A stretch of DNA of 64,000 bases. It comes from Lineus longissimus (Eukaryota > Nemertea > Pilidiophora > Heteronemertea > Lineidae). The notes beneath the pieces were generated by a model, which made no database searches, was not told the DNA's origin, and saw nothing but the letters and a program-made list of their open reading frames with translations. Shown in pieces: positions 46,701-57,539 of this stretch. Position numbers and translations under genes: made by a program. The DNA is taken from the NCBI RefSeq assembly GCF_910592395.1, contig NC_088316.1, positions 12,772,001-12,836,000 on the forward strand, written 5' to 3'. Positions within the stretch are counted from its first letter, which is position 1; every line of letters starts with the position of its first letter.

Positions 46701-47378
46701 AGGACTATTTTCTATTTACGCCGTGTAGTACATACATGTAGTGTATTGGCACGATCAAGGCCGGATGCTGCCAATCTGCGCACACGTTGATGAGGCTAAA
46801 AGGGGTATTGGGAAATGAGCATTCCTCCTTCCATTCCGACTGAATACCAGTTTTAGTTACACCCGCGTTCGCGGCCACAACCATGGCAACAAGATGGAGT
46901 CTGCAGACCAGAATTCGCCACAAGACTGGTTTCTGCGTTTCGTTTCTGTGTTTCTGTTTCGTTTCTGTGTTTCTTGTTTTACAACTACCCCATCACAACT
47001 GCCATGTTGGAGGGACAGATGGCCATGGCGTCGTAACCTAGTTAAAGCTTACTACACGAAGAATTCAGCAAATAGCAACATACAACACTGAAAATATCAA
47101 CAGATCTGAGAAATGAGAAGTGACAAGAAAGCTCACTTTAACTGCTTTAGCATATTTCATGTATTGGCGCTCCATATGCATTGATCAGCTGAGCAGCCTC
47201 AGCATGCACTGCATCAGCTGTGCATCTACGCAGTGCATGGACGGAAAACTTACCGGTGTTGGACACCCACTAAACCTAGGGAAATAACATTGGCGACGTC
47301 GACTTCTGCCGGCCATTCTCCTGCAGCAACACAACCAAACACTCCACAAGCCTCTCTCAACTCTGTACCGTCGTCCAT
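40800..47378 (-). CDS. PPAT: Amidophosphoribosyltransferase (glutamine PRPP amidotransferase), complete, 10 exons
   Basis: Catalyses the committed step of purine synthesis, PRPP + glutamine to phosphoribosylamine, in the cytosol. Exons in coding order: 47254-47378, 45049-45188, 44678-44811, 44052-44164, 43673-43812, 43439-43558, 43057-43316, 42716-42937, 42152-42272, 40800-40939. All join in frame: 504 residues (human 517). A 10-residue propeptide ([10 protein letters not shown]) precedes Cys11, the glutaminase nucleophile exposed by processing (CGVFG). Further motifs: [89 protein letters not shown], the PRPP loop [11 protein letters not shown], and [20 protein letters not shown]. The cysteines that bind the 4Fe-4S cluster in vertebrate enzymes are kept (AFCIFEY, NPCYMG, GHCTAC). 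It ends YPVELEW like human. No PAICS-like exon was seen upstream. Confidence 0.96.
41095..41514 (-). CDS. Nested intronless ORF, putative two-helix membrane protein (139 aa)
   Basis: An uninterrupted ATG-to-TAA frame lies within the last PPAT intron on the same strand. Residues 1-60 are Ser/Thr/Pro-rich ([11 protein letters not shown]). Residues about 60-90 include paired cysteines (CGDHQICC) and a basic KRVYRYR stretch. Two hydrophobic segments follow, about [18 protein letters not shown] and [20 protein letters not shown], running to the C-terminus. I do not recognise a family. A cluster of promoter-type motifs lies 214-270 bp upstream. It could be an independent nested gene, a retrocopy, or a chance frame; length and hydrophobic layout favour a real product, but no homology was seen. 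Confidence 0.4.
   Translation of the reverse strand: MQIGGISSLFFSPLFGNSTPTTSTFTSTPSITAPRPPGPSPSRHISSSYSQNQTVASYEAKSPSIAQFSLCGDHQICCKANFSILVGKRVYRYRTFVSNIFVGLILFILSLSGLIEEYFGPLPLVYIGLLCFCQLLVGI
41728..41784 (-). promoter_or_regulatory. Promoter-like motif cluster in PPAT intron 9
   Basis: Within 57 bp: CCAAT (minus strand, 41728-41732), a full palindromic CRE TGACGTCA (41750-41757), a GC box (41765-41771) and an octamer ATGCAAAT (41777-41784). CCAAT, CRE and GC box are typical of a TATA-less promoter and would suit minus-strand transcription of the nested ORF that starts at 41514. Confidence 0.45.
44335..44565 (-). repeat. Interspersed repeat family 1, copy D
   Basis: On the minus strand it reads AAAGGCCTACGCC, then CAGCATTGTCATTGTGTAGA, AATTCGTATGCATAATAACT, GCAC, and ATCTATTTTCCTCGACCAAC. 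It lies in a PPAT intron, antisense in the window but sense relative to PPAT. Confidence 0.8.
45369..45942. repeat. 131-bp near-perfect inverted duplication in PPAT intron 1
   Basis: Arms 45369-45499 and 45812-45942 have equal length and differ at 2 of 131 positions, around a 312-bp spacer. Within each arm are self-complementary stretches: TTTCTC-TGAAG-GAGAAA, CGGTA...TACCG and GGTACGTACC. The spacer-facing end of the right arm is preceded by CCTTTTATAAGGCA, the left arm's counterpart by CATAATTGGCA. Homology seems to run slightly beyond the outer ends with an indel (TATATACTAC against TATATAATACAAC). No target duplication was identified. Confidence 0.9.
46006..46990. mobile_element. Mutator-like non-autonomous element with 9-bp target duplication, PPAT intron 1
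   Basis: Terminal inverted repeats of about 50 bp start GGGTAGTTGTAAAACAAGAA and continue with CACAGAAACGAAACAGAAAC, present inverted at the right end. Immediately outside both ends is the direct repeat CATCACAAC (45997-46005 and 46991-46999). GGG-starting termini with a 9-bp duplication fit the Mutator-like superfamily. The 985-bp interior has no long frame; it includes poly-G runs at about 46236 and 46521. Confidence 0.8.
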
Positions 47379-49598
47379 TGGGGGGTTGGACGGACTCGAC
47401 AGGTTTTAGACAAGGTTAGAAAATTTTTCACTCGTTCACGTTGTCCGCGATCCTTTTAATTGGGTCAGTCGGTGGACGAAACCATTCTGTGGAGGGGTGA
47501 GTCGGTGACAGTCACTAATACACAGGGCGTCTCAGAAAAGGACCTGCCAAGGCTATACAGGATGTCCCATACCAGAGGGCCTCGGACAAGAAGCAAGACA
47601 CTGTCACAACCTGATTCTGTCTGACAAGATGGACAATTCTCCTTGCAAAACAGGATGTCTAAGAAAAGGCTATGGAGAGCCACAAAGGCATCGTCACAAC
47701 CCGATTCTGTCACACCGGTTCGACAGTCTTCCTTGCTATATAGGATGTCTTAGAAAAGGATCTGAAGGCACCAGTCACCATCAAGACAATGTAATCAGCT
47801 TCCTTCAACATCATACATATGTTTTGAAGAGATTCAGAGATAGATGGGACAGTGCCCAGTGAGCGTCCTTGGAAGACGAGTCCCTTAACTTGCCCAATAT
47901 ACATCTCAAAATGTTATTTTTTGTCCGATTTTGAAAATTTTAAGTTCTACAGAGAGCTAAGGTAATGATCTTTCCATTGCTGCTTTTGACTGGAGCCTTT
48001 TTAGGAGGGTAAAAAAGCTTCTCCAAATATCAGAAATGTCTCAGGGTGGAGTCACATCCACTCGACAGGCGACAAAACACAACATGATCAATGCCAGAAG
48101 TCCTCCGTTTCGTGATAAATACATTTGTTTATTTCTACAAATACATGTAACACATGACCATATGTTACGTACTTCTTCTCACACAATGTACACAATCCAG
48201 TACAGCTATTTACAAAGTTTTGGCCTTGACCATGATACCAAGGGAGTACTGAACATCGATGCTTTGAATAGGCTGGTACTGTAAACCATGAATTTTTCAC
48301 TAGTGTTTCATTTTCACGGATTTCCACATGCACTACCAAATGATGATCTAAAAAGCCGGAAAATGTCAACAGTAATGCATTAACCCGCAAATTTTAGCGG
48401 CAAACATTGTGTTTACCACTAATTGAAAACCGGCGAAATCCCCAACTCTTAGCTATGAAACAGTTAACAGTATGTGAAATACAATGCAATACATACCACC
48501 ACCTTCCAATTTGATGAGGAAGTGTTCAATTTATACAGCACTAGAGAAGGACACCACCGGAAAGGGGTCATACGTACGTATGTACGTACATATCTGAGCG
48601 GGGGGGGAGGATTTGGGTGGCCATTTGCACATATCGTACATTTTAACATTTTTCTTTGTACAGGGGGAGGGTCTGAAAAACGGAAAAATTTACAAACATA
48701 CTTTTAGTATGACTCCAAAACAGTTGCTTGTGAAAGAACAATGTAGCACTTTTATAAGTAGTGTTGATATGACAATAGAATATTTACATCAAGGGTACAA
48801 TCTCTGCAGCTCGATTTCATAAAATCTCAAACTCTAAATATTAGTTCCCATGCCCTATTTACGCCCATCATAGCCACAAAATCAAAGGTGACAGCTGATA
48901 CCTGTATCTGTATTGCGTTATTTTGTGTTAGTTTTGATGGTTTTATATACCAGTTTTGCTTTCTGAAGACATTTTTAAGGCTAGGGCAAGGTAGGCCAGG
49001 TTAAGTTAAACAAACTCGCCGAAAGGATCTGACAGTACAACAAACCGTTACTCCTTATGTCATAATAGACATCAATGGTACAATAATAATGTTGCTATTG
49101 TGACTAGAGTTTATCGTGTCATTGTTAATTTCAACCAAATTAACAGACTTTGCAAGAATGCACATGAATCAACATTTCTCAAACTTGAAGCCAAAACATC
49201 ACATTTTTCATCAAAACTGTCACAAATCTGCAGCAGTTGCAGAAAATATTATCAAACAGAAAAGTACTTGATCAGTATTCACCCCATCCCTAGTTGAAGA
49301 CCAGCTATTGCGTTTTTCTCGAGAAAAACAACAACAAAACCATCCATGGCAATTTGAAAAGCAAACAGCCTACCATTTTAAGGCTGTGCCCTTTTCTGTC
49401 CTGCCTTTTCAGATTTCTAGCTGTATCACTAGCAGAGAGCTGATATGAACTCGACCATGCTGCATCAATGCTTATCACACAGTCACTCTAAATACATCTT
49501 CTCTTCCACATTTCACAAGCCCTATATCCAGGGAATGAGGAACCATCATTTGAACATAACATCCTTCACAGTGTAGTGTCATTGTCAAACTACTCGTT
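47379..49598. other. Interval between the PPAT start and the UNC50 stop
   Basis: Both flanking genes are on the minus strand, so this holds the PPAT promoter and the UNC50 3' flank. Near 47510-47780 there are about three degenerate ~80-110-bp units sharing CAGGATGTCTAAGAAAAGG and GTCACAACCTGATTCTGTC. A CGTACGTACGTATG-type microsatellite and a poly-G run lie at 48570-48610. No exon was recognised. Confidence 0.5.
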
Positions 49599-52500
49599 TC
49601 AAAAGACTCTATATTTATAGAAGTTACAAAGTCCGCTGCTAAGATTCCATCCAACGGCCAATGAAATCACATAAAGCAGGACCATGATCGTCATCGGATA
49701 TAGGAACATCTGCGTCTTCTTCAGGAATGGCAACGCTGTGAAGAGAAGAACTCAAATATTAACTTTGTTGGCTCATGAATGGGATATGCAGGGAGTAGGA
49801 TGCCGTCCAGACCACACCAGGAACTTGCTGGCTCATGAATGGGATATGCAGGGAGTAGGATGCCGTCCTGACCACGCCAGAAACTTGCTGGCTCATGAAT
49901 GTATTGGGAGGGAGTAGGATGCCTTCCTGACCATGCCAGGCACTTGCTGGCTCATGAATGTATTGGGAGGGAGTAGGATGCCATCCGGACAATGCCAGGA
50001 ACTTGCTGGTTCATGAATGGGATATGCAGGGAGTAGGATGCCGTCCTGAACACACCAGGAACTTGCTGGCTCAGGAATGGGATATGCAGGGAGAAGGATG
50101 CCATCCTGACCACGGCAGGAATTTGCTGGTTCATGAATGGGATATGCAGGGAGTAGGATGCCGTCCTGACCACACCGGGAACTTGCTGGATCATGAATGG
50201 GATATGGAGGGAGTAGAATGCCTTCCTGACCATGCCAGGCACTTGCCGGCTCATGAATGTATTGGGAGGGAGTAGGATGCCATCCTGAACACACCAAGAA
50301 CTTGCTGGCTCATGAATGGGATATGCAGGGAGTAGGGTGCCTTCCTGACAATGCCAGGAACTTGCTGGTTCATGAATGGGATATGCAGGGAGTAGGATGC
50401 CGTCCTGAACACACCAGGAACTTGCTGGCTCATGAATGGGATATGCAGGGAGTAGGATGCCATCCTGACAATGCCAGGAACTTGCTGGTTCATGAATGGG
50501 ATATGCAGGGAGTGGGATGCCATCCTGAACACACCAGGAACTTGCTGGCTCATGAATGGGATATGCAGGGAGTAGGATGCTGTCCCAACCACGCCAGGAA
50601 TTTGCTGGCTCATGAATGTATTGGGAGGGAGTAGGATGCCATCCTGACCACGCCAGGAACTTGCTGGCTCATGAATTAGATATGCAGGGAGTAGGATGCC
50701 GTCCGGATCACACCAGGACCTTGCTGGCTCATGAACGTATTCGGAGGGAGTAGGATGCCATCCTGACCATGCCAGGAACTTGCTGGCTCATGAATGGGAT
50801 ATGCAGGGAGTAGGATGCCGTCCGGATCACACACCAGGAACTTGCTGGCTCATGAATGGGATATGCAGGGAGTAGGATGCCGTCCTGAACACACCAGAAA
50901 CTTGCTGGCTCATGAATGGGATATGCAGGGAGTAGGATGCCATCCTGACCATGCCAGGAAATTGCTGGCTCATGAATGGGATATGCAGGGAGTAGGATGC
51001 CATCCTGAACACACCAGGAACTTGCTGGCTCATGAATGGGATATGCAGGGAGTAGGATGCTGTCCCGACCACACCAGGAATTTGCTGGCTCATGAATGTA
51101 TTGGGAGGGAGTAGGATGCCGTCCGGATCACACCAGGAACTTGCTGGCTCATGAATGGGATTTGCAGGGAGTAGGATGCCGTCCGGATCACACCAGGAAC
51201 TTGCTGGCTCATTAATGTATTGGGAAGGAGTAGGATGCCGTCCTGACCATGCCAGGAACTTGCTGGTTCATGATTGGGATATGCAGGGAGTAGGATGCTG
51301 TCCGGATCACACCAGGAACTTGCTGGCTCATGAATGTATTGGGAAGGAGTAGGATGCCGTCCTGACCACGCCAGAAATTTGCTGGCTCATTAATGTAATG
51401 GGAGGGAGTAGGATGCCGTCCTGACCATGCCAGGAACTTGCTGGTTCATGATTGGGATATGCAGGGAGTAGGATGCTGTCCGGATCACACAAGGAACTTG
51501 CTGGCTCATGAATGTATTGGGAAGGAGTAGGATGCCGTCCTGACCACGCCAGGAATTAGCTGGCTCATGAATGTATTGGGAGGGAGTAGGATGCCATCCT
51601 GACCACGCCAGGAACTTGCTGGCTCATGAATGGGATATGCAGGGAGTAGGATGCCATCCTGACCACGCCAAGAACTTGCTGACTCATGAATGGAATATGC
51701 AGGGAGTAGGATGCCATCCTGACCACGCCATCCTGATGCCGTCCGGATCACACCAGGAACTTGCTGGCTCACGAATGTATTGGGAGGGAGTAGGATGCCG
51801 TCCTGACCACGCCAGGAACATGCTGGCCCACGAATGTATTGGGAGGGAGTAGGATGCCATCCTAACCACATCAGGAACTTGCAGGCTCATGAACTAAACC
51901 GTTACACAACTTACCACTGTATCCTAAGAATGTAATGTAGGAATAATAACAGAGAGCGATGATCCACAACGTGTTGCCGAAGAATCGACCGAAGAACCAG
52001 TCAGTGTTGATCACATCTGAAATGTAAAAGGTTTTATCAGCGTTATCATTATCATTACCATTTTATGCTTCATGGTCCATTTGCGGATCTTTGCCAAAAG
52101 TGCAACCTTTTGTTCATAAAAGGCCTACGCTTTTCATGCAGTGCCATAAATAGAAATAAAAAACACACATTGCAGTAACCAGAAATTTTCTACTTACGGT
52201 TTAAAAATGGCAGCTGGAACAAGTGTAGTATCATCAACAGAGGAAAGAATGCATTTAAATGAACATCAAATGCATAACCCCATTCTACATCTGTAGTTGG
52301 CCGACCAGGAGGCGAGTGCACAAGGTATTTATTGCTGATATACCTGGAAAGAAGTGTCAAAAGGCTAGTGGTCAATTTCAAGATCACCAAGATATTGGCC
52401 AACTTTCAATTATTGTTCAGTTTGTAATGCTTGGGTCATCACAGATCGTGCATTATTCCGCTATTTTTTTTTGCCGGCTGCATCATTCTGTTTGTTGTGT

Positions 52501-54054
52501 GCAGGTGACCCTGAAAACATTCTGAAAACCATCTTTTCGTTTTAATCGTTGTGTTTGTCCGTCGTGTGCGCATAGCAAAGAATGTTATTTGTCTTTTGAG
52601 TACCAACATTTTATTTCACCTTCTCTACTCACCATAGTATTGTAGCAATAACGATTCCTACACCAATGCAATCGACAAATATCACCCAGAAAATGAACTT
52701 GAAGAAGGCAAGGACATGAAGACTCAACACCACGGCAAAACCTATTGAAGAAGCTGCAAAGAAGAAGAGGCTATCAGTTCAAAGTATTTCATGTTGTCAT
52801 TTCTAGCTTTACAAATGATATGAACCAACCAAACATTCCAACTTGGCAATAATTTCACAGGGGTTGGCTCAAAATACCTGTACATCCAACCTCTGAATAT
52901 GACTGCCAACAACATTCAAGTTCTACAGTGGTCTTCTATTAACCAATAAATCTCTCACTCCGTATCTGGGCAAGCAAAACATCACTTTATACTCTTGATT
53001 TTCCAACAATGTTTTCTAAAGTAACACAACATACCTAGCAGCCAAAAACTCAACAGAACAAGAAAGGCTGGGTCATCTCTCGCAAACTGGTCCTTAGTAT
53101 CTGAAGAAAAAACCATTCAGCCATTAAGGAGCGGCAATCTGTTTCTCTCCAATCATGTATAGTCTGCAGTTCTTTTGTTTATTACCCTTGATTAACGTAA
53201 TCACTTTCACCATTTGAACGTCGATGTTGAACAGCTAAGCAGATAGGTTTGAAAAGCTTTACTCCTCAAAACCTATCAGAAATAAGTTTTAAAGTTCCTT
53301 TGGTATGCAATCTGTAATCAAGTTAAAACGAACAAAGTAATTAAAAAAATGTATGCTTACTTTTTCTATACTGGAAATTTCTATATCTGTAAAAAAGGAA
53401 AACAAACTGCATCAAGACCTGTGTGAATTAATGCCCGTGTCAGGAGGCAATAACTTAGAAGGGAGGTTCTTTAGGTAAAGGTGTTCAGAAGGTGTTCAGA
53501 AGATGTGAATAACTTCCCCAAAAGTAATATTTAAACTTGGGATGTTGAATTTGTGCTAAATATAACAAAGTGTTGGGCTTACTCCACCGCATATGCCCGA
53601 GTGTTCTTCAGCTTTTGCATTGCATGTTTACGACAGATTCTTCTGTTTGGTCATTGGATAAAGCACTGGTTGTGAAATCCACACACTTAACTTTGCCAAT
53701 TGTTTAAACATCGAGACTTCACAGAGACAAAGTTTAAGCTGCCAAATTAAAAATGACATTCACTGAATTGAATACATGTACTTACACTTTTTGTGGTGAA
53801 ATGAACAGGTATAACATCTGCCAGAAGGCATATTCAAAGTCCATTTGTCGGAACTTGAATATTCGTTTGAGATATTTTGTTCTTTTTGCCGAAGCTGTGT
53901 GTCTGGCCTCGTGATTTCTTGCCGAATTGGGCGACATAGGAGGGCCGAAGGGCCGTCCTCCAAATGGTGATGAACTAGGCGAAGAAGGAGGTGACAACTC
54001 TGGCGGCGACATTGGCTGCGGGGACATAGGCGGCGAAGTCTTATCATAGTACAT
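49599..54054 (-). CDS. UNC50: UNC-50 family Golgi/inner nuclear membrane protein, complete, 7 exons
   Basis: Multi-pass membrane protein of the Golgi and nuclear envelope; in worms needed for assembly and surface delivery of certain acetylcholine receptors. Exons in coding order: 53786-54054, 53361-53386 (26-bp microexon), 53035-53100, 52633-52753, 52198-52343, 51915-52016, 49599-49735. Phases agree: 288 residues. The first ~45 residues are Pro/Ser-rich (MSPQPMSPPELSPPSSPSSS) and longer than the human N-terminus. The family signature follows: ARHTASAKRTKYLKRIFKFR, QMDFEYAFWQMLYLF, YRNFQYRK-NTKDQFARDDPAFLV, ISNKYLV, VEWGYAFDVHLNAFFPLL, TDWFFGRFFGNTLW, ITFLGYSALPFL and GLCNFYKYRVF. Five hydrophobic segments are visible from about residue 105 onward. 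An acceptor-like TATTGCAG just before the ATG suggests a 5' UTR intron. The last intron contains a 2.1-kb minisatellite. Confidence 0.95.
49766..51892. repeat. 59/60-bp minisatellite with two monomer types, in UNC50 intron 6
   Basis: About 35 head-to-tail copies. The 60-bp type contains ATGAATGGGATATGCAGGGA; the ~59-bp type has ATGAATGTATTGGGAGGGAG at the same place. Both continue GTAGGATGCC(G/A)TCCTGA then CCAGGAACTTGCTGGCTC. The two types alternate in blocks. One copy near 51720-51745 is disrupted by a partial duplication. All open frames through it are repeat artefacts. Confidence 0.97.
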
Positions 54055-54329
54055 CGTGGAGAATTCTGCAATAGGATAAAAACGTTAACATTGGGTGATG
54101 GATGAACAGTTGTTCTAACTGCATTAATCCATTACACCTCATCTTTTGCTTGGTAATAGGCTAGGCCTTATTATCGAAAGTGGTCTATGATCTTCACCGT
54201 CCATGGTCGAACCATGCCGAGGAAAATAAACCGCCATGATAAATTTACCATCCATGGTCAGGCCTCATCAATGGTAAAGGGGGGCGCACATAGTCCTTGA
54301 CTTTTCATATTATCATGACATGGGATGGC

Positions 54330-54960
54330 AGTCCATGCCAGGAAACGGGCGCGATCACGCCCGCGCCTGCAAACGCCCGTAAACTACTCCACACAAGCGC
54401 TGTCCATAACGCCCGCCGGACATTTGAGGGGCGCGTGCCGCCCGTCATAAAAAAACACCGGCGCGGTACGCCCGCCGAATCCCAGCACGATTTTGATTCA
54501 TTTCCCGGTATCCAGAGTTCCATTTCGCGGAAATCTAGAGTCTCACTCAACTCGGTAATTATGCCGTTTAGCGCTGGGTACACGCCAGGCTGTACACTTT
54601 GCTATAGTTGGCAGTTGCTGCAGTGTGCGGTACTAAGCACATGTTTTGACATGCGCCTGGCAACGGCAGCATTTCATTTCGATTTCGTTCATTGTCCTGT
54701 TGTCACTGCCTGATAAAATAGGTTTTTGTCTAAATTCCTCGTTCATAATGTAATAAATTGCCATGCCCGACGGGCAGCATGACTTAGTCCTGCGACTTGC
54801 CCAGAATTTTTTTTACTCTGGGATTGTTTACAGGTGTCTCATGCGGGCGCAGGCGTGATCGCGCCTGTTTCCTGGCAGTAGTTTGCGGGCACATGCGTGA
54901 TCATGGGCGCGGGCGTGATCGCGCCTGTTTACTGGCATGGCCTGCCCGCTGGACAGCTGG
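54330..54960. repeat. GC-rich inverted repeats upstream of UNC50
   Basis: GGGCGCGATCACGCCCGCGC on the left (about 54346-54366) recurs in inverted orientation at about 54850-54872 and 54903-54930, each time next to GGAAAC or its complement and GCAAACTAC-type sequence. Probably a transposable element with subterminal inverted repeats; ends are undefined. Confidence 0.5.
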
Positions 54961-55277
54961 CGGTAGTGAAAAAAATAGTGCCCGTGGAAAAGGTTGCGGG
55001 AGTGACTGATGGTGCCCGTGGATTTTTCTCATGGCAGGCACTGGGATGGGGGATTAGCCTAGAGTTAAGAGTAGGGATCGGCATATCCAGGGGCAGGAGT
55101 CAGGACCGAAGTTTTTTAAGTGTCATATTGTCCGAAGATTGCTTAGACCTTCTGATGTGTTCTAACAATGTCCCCATTTGTTTTGGCCAGGGTTGTTTGT
55201 TCGTCATTTTTTACTTCGAAAAGGTCCAGATCCATGATGATGATGATGATGATGATGATAATCGATGCACGCAATCA

Positions 55278-56655
55278 ATGCATGTGTTCCGCGCATTTTA
55301 CCGATCTGCGCTATCTTAAGATTGCGCTGCGCATTCTTAGGATCCTATAATTGCGCGGCAATCTCGAGATCGCGCAAGGGAGTTGGGGGGTCTTGCGAGC
55401 CAATGAACGAATGATGAATGATTGTCCTGCAAATAATATAACTGACTTATTATGTTCTCTCCGAGAATTTGCAACATCAGACTGCATAAATTATGATGAA
55501 ATATATGAACTATGGGTTGCCATTCCAACAATAATCTTCCGCACGGCTCATGGGCTTGAATTTTGTGAAAAGTCCCATCAACTTCTGCAATGTTACAAGA
55601 AAACGAGGACGGGAAACTTGGTGTGAAAGAAAATGGTGTCCCCTACGTACTACTATCACGAGACACTAGTCTCCCCTGTCCCACAACAACAGGTAAAACT
55701 ATAGTAGTAGAATTCGTTCTATTGTTCAATGATTGTTCAGGGATTGTTAGATTTATGGTAAGGGCCGGTGTAACATCTGTGGTTGTTCCCCATGTTTCAG
55801 TGTTTCCAAACAATAGGCAGCTAGAGAGACCATGACTTTTCAATAGCAGGGATACACAGAAAAACTCGTCAATCTATTTTTGAGCGTTCCCAAACAATGA
55901 GGGGAAACACTCAAAAACAGAAACACTCAAAAACATTACACCGGGGTAAGGGGCCGTTCATAATCATCAATGTGAATAAAGGACACTTAGTGCGAAAGAA
56001 AATGTTGTCCCCTACGTTATTCATTAGACTATAATCCCACCTTTGGTGACAAAGAAAATGTCGTCCCTTGTGGAGAGTAAGTCATATCATATTCGTCAAA
56101 AAGTGTCATACTGAGATCTGTTCACATTATCAAAGGCATGGCCGCATTAATTACCACTGCTAATTAGGCTTCTGAGATGATGGTCAGTAAATATTGGTCA
56201 AAGTGTCATAGTGAGATCTGTTCACATTATTAAAGGCATGGCCGCCTTAGCGGCTTCTGAGATGATGGTCAGTATAAAATATTGGTCAAAGTGTCATAGT
56301 GAGATCTGTTCACATTATTAAAGGTATGGCCTGAGGTACAAAATACAAATCAACCACTCGACAGTCAACTTTGGCCGGTATTAAATTAATTTACTTTCAG
56401 CATCCCATAGACAGTCACATGACAGTAATGTGACCGTTGGTGTAGCAAAAAATTAGGTGAAAAATAAAGCTACCAATGGCAATGCAAAGCTGAACATGTA
56501 AAAGTATCATCATCTCTAAAATGCGCAATCGGCAAAAAGCGCACGCTCACCCTTGCGCGATCTCGAGATTGCCGCGCAATTAAACGATCCTAAGAATGCG
56601 CAGCGCAATCTTAAGATGGCGCTAATCGGTAATTAGCGCGGAACACATGCATCGA
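55278..56655. mobile_element. Non-autonomous DNA transposon with ~110-bp terminal inverted repeats
   Basis: The left end ATGCATGTGTTCCGCGC continues through TCTTAAGATTGCGCTGCGCA, TTCTTAGGATC and GCGGCAATCTCGAGATCGCG. The right end (56540-56655) is its reverse complement with scattered changes. The 1.38-kb interior has no transposase. It contains three copies of an ~85-bp unit with GTGAGATCTGTTCACATTAT (about 56110, 56210 and 56300), and repeats of AAAGAAAATGTTGTCCCCTA. No clean target duplication was seen. Confidence 0.75.
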
Positions 56656-57539
56656 CATCGTTCGTTCGGAAACCCAAGTCAGTGCAAAATGAGTGAATAT
56701 GATAAGGAATCCAAAGTATATATAGGATAAACCTACACGTGTAATGCGTGGAGGACAAAAAAATAACGACCAAAAAGTGTTGGTATACGTGGAAAGTAAT
56801 GAATTTTCTTCTTCAAATTTCACATTTCAACATCTTCCAACTTGTCAACTTTTTTGTCTTGTTAGGGGGTGATGTAGCATTACGTGACAACCTCTAGACC
56901 ATAAATAGAATTTTACACCACAGTTTGCTGTAATTTGTACAATTTGATCTTAAATATAAGTATGTTATTTTAAAACTTTAGAAATGAGGGAGCTCAATGA
57001 GAGGAATAGGACAAAATGTGGACTGAAAAATATTACAGCAGAGAGCCATAAGACAGACAAAAATGACACATTCCCTTCCCACAATCCAACATTCAATATG
57101 TCCAGCGCCCATGTTTTTGCAAACCGTGCACCGGCGAACAAATTTGAAAAAAGGCAAATATCTTGTTCTTTTCCCACTACTTGACATTGTAGATCAGGTA
57201 TTTTACTCAGGTCCCTGATCTCCAGTGTTGTAGCAAGTGACTGATCAAGCGTTTTTGTATTTTTATGCAAAACAACCGTTTGTCCGTGAATAGATCATAA
57301 TTGTTGATGAATTTGACACTGAAAGTAATCCTTTCAAATACCGGATTTGTCATTGTTGGTCCTGGTTCTGGTTCTCAAACCTCCAGCTGGAGTATGGCGC
57401 CGATGAGTGAGTGCGCTAGCTATTGCAGGTTTATTTGTTGAGCGCAACCTTGAAACTTAACACTAATAACAGTAACACTGTTCCGGCTTCTGTTTGCAGT
57501 CCGCAGTAATTTAAATTAAAATTCCAATCTGGTATTATT

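Larger units (their letters stand above)
54055..57539. other. Region upstream of UNC50: transposon-derived sequence
   Basis: The first ~230 bp should contain the UNC50 promoter and 5' UTR. Next come GC-rich inverted repeats (54330-54960), a GAT microsatellite (55233-55260), a long-TIR element (55278-56655), and 900 bp of AT-rich sequence in which I see nothing specific. Confidence 0.5.

Noticed and set aside
47379-49598. PAICS partner gene next to PPAT, as in vertebrates
   Set aside because: No SAICAR synthetase or AIR carboxylase motif was seen on either strand, so the vertebrate pairing is not present here.
49684-51871. Long open frames encoding repeats such as HEWDMQGVGCRPDHTRNLLA on both strands
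   Set aside because: They are translations of the 60-bp minisatellite: period divisible by three, frames open on both strands, no conserved start, and located in an intron.
49766-51892. CRISPR-like array
   Set aside because: The units are contiguous and similar along their whole length with no unique spacers, and the context is eukaryotic.
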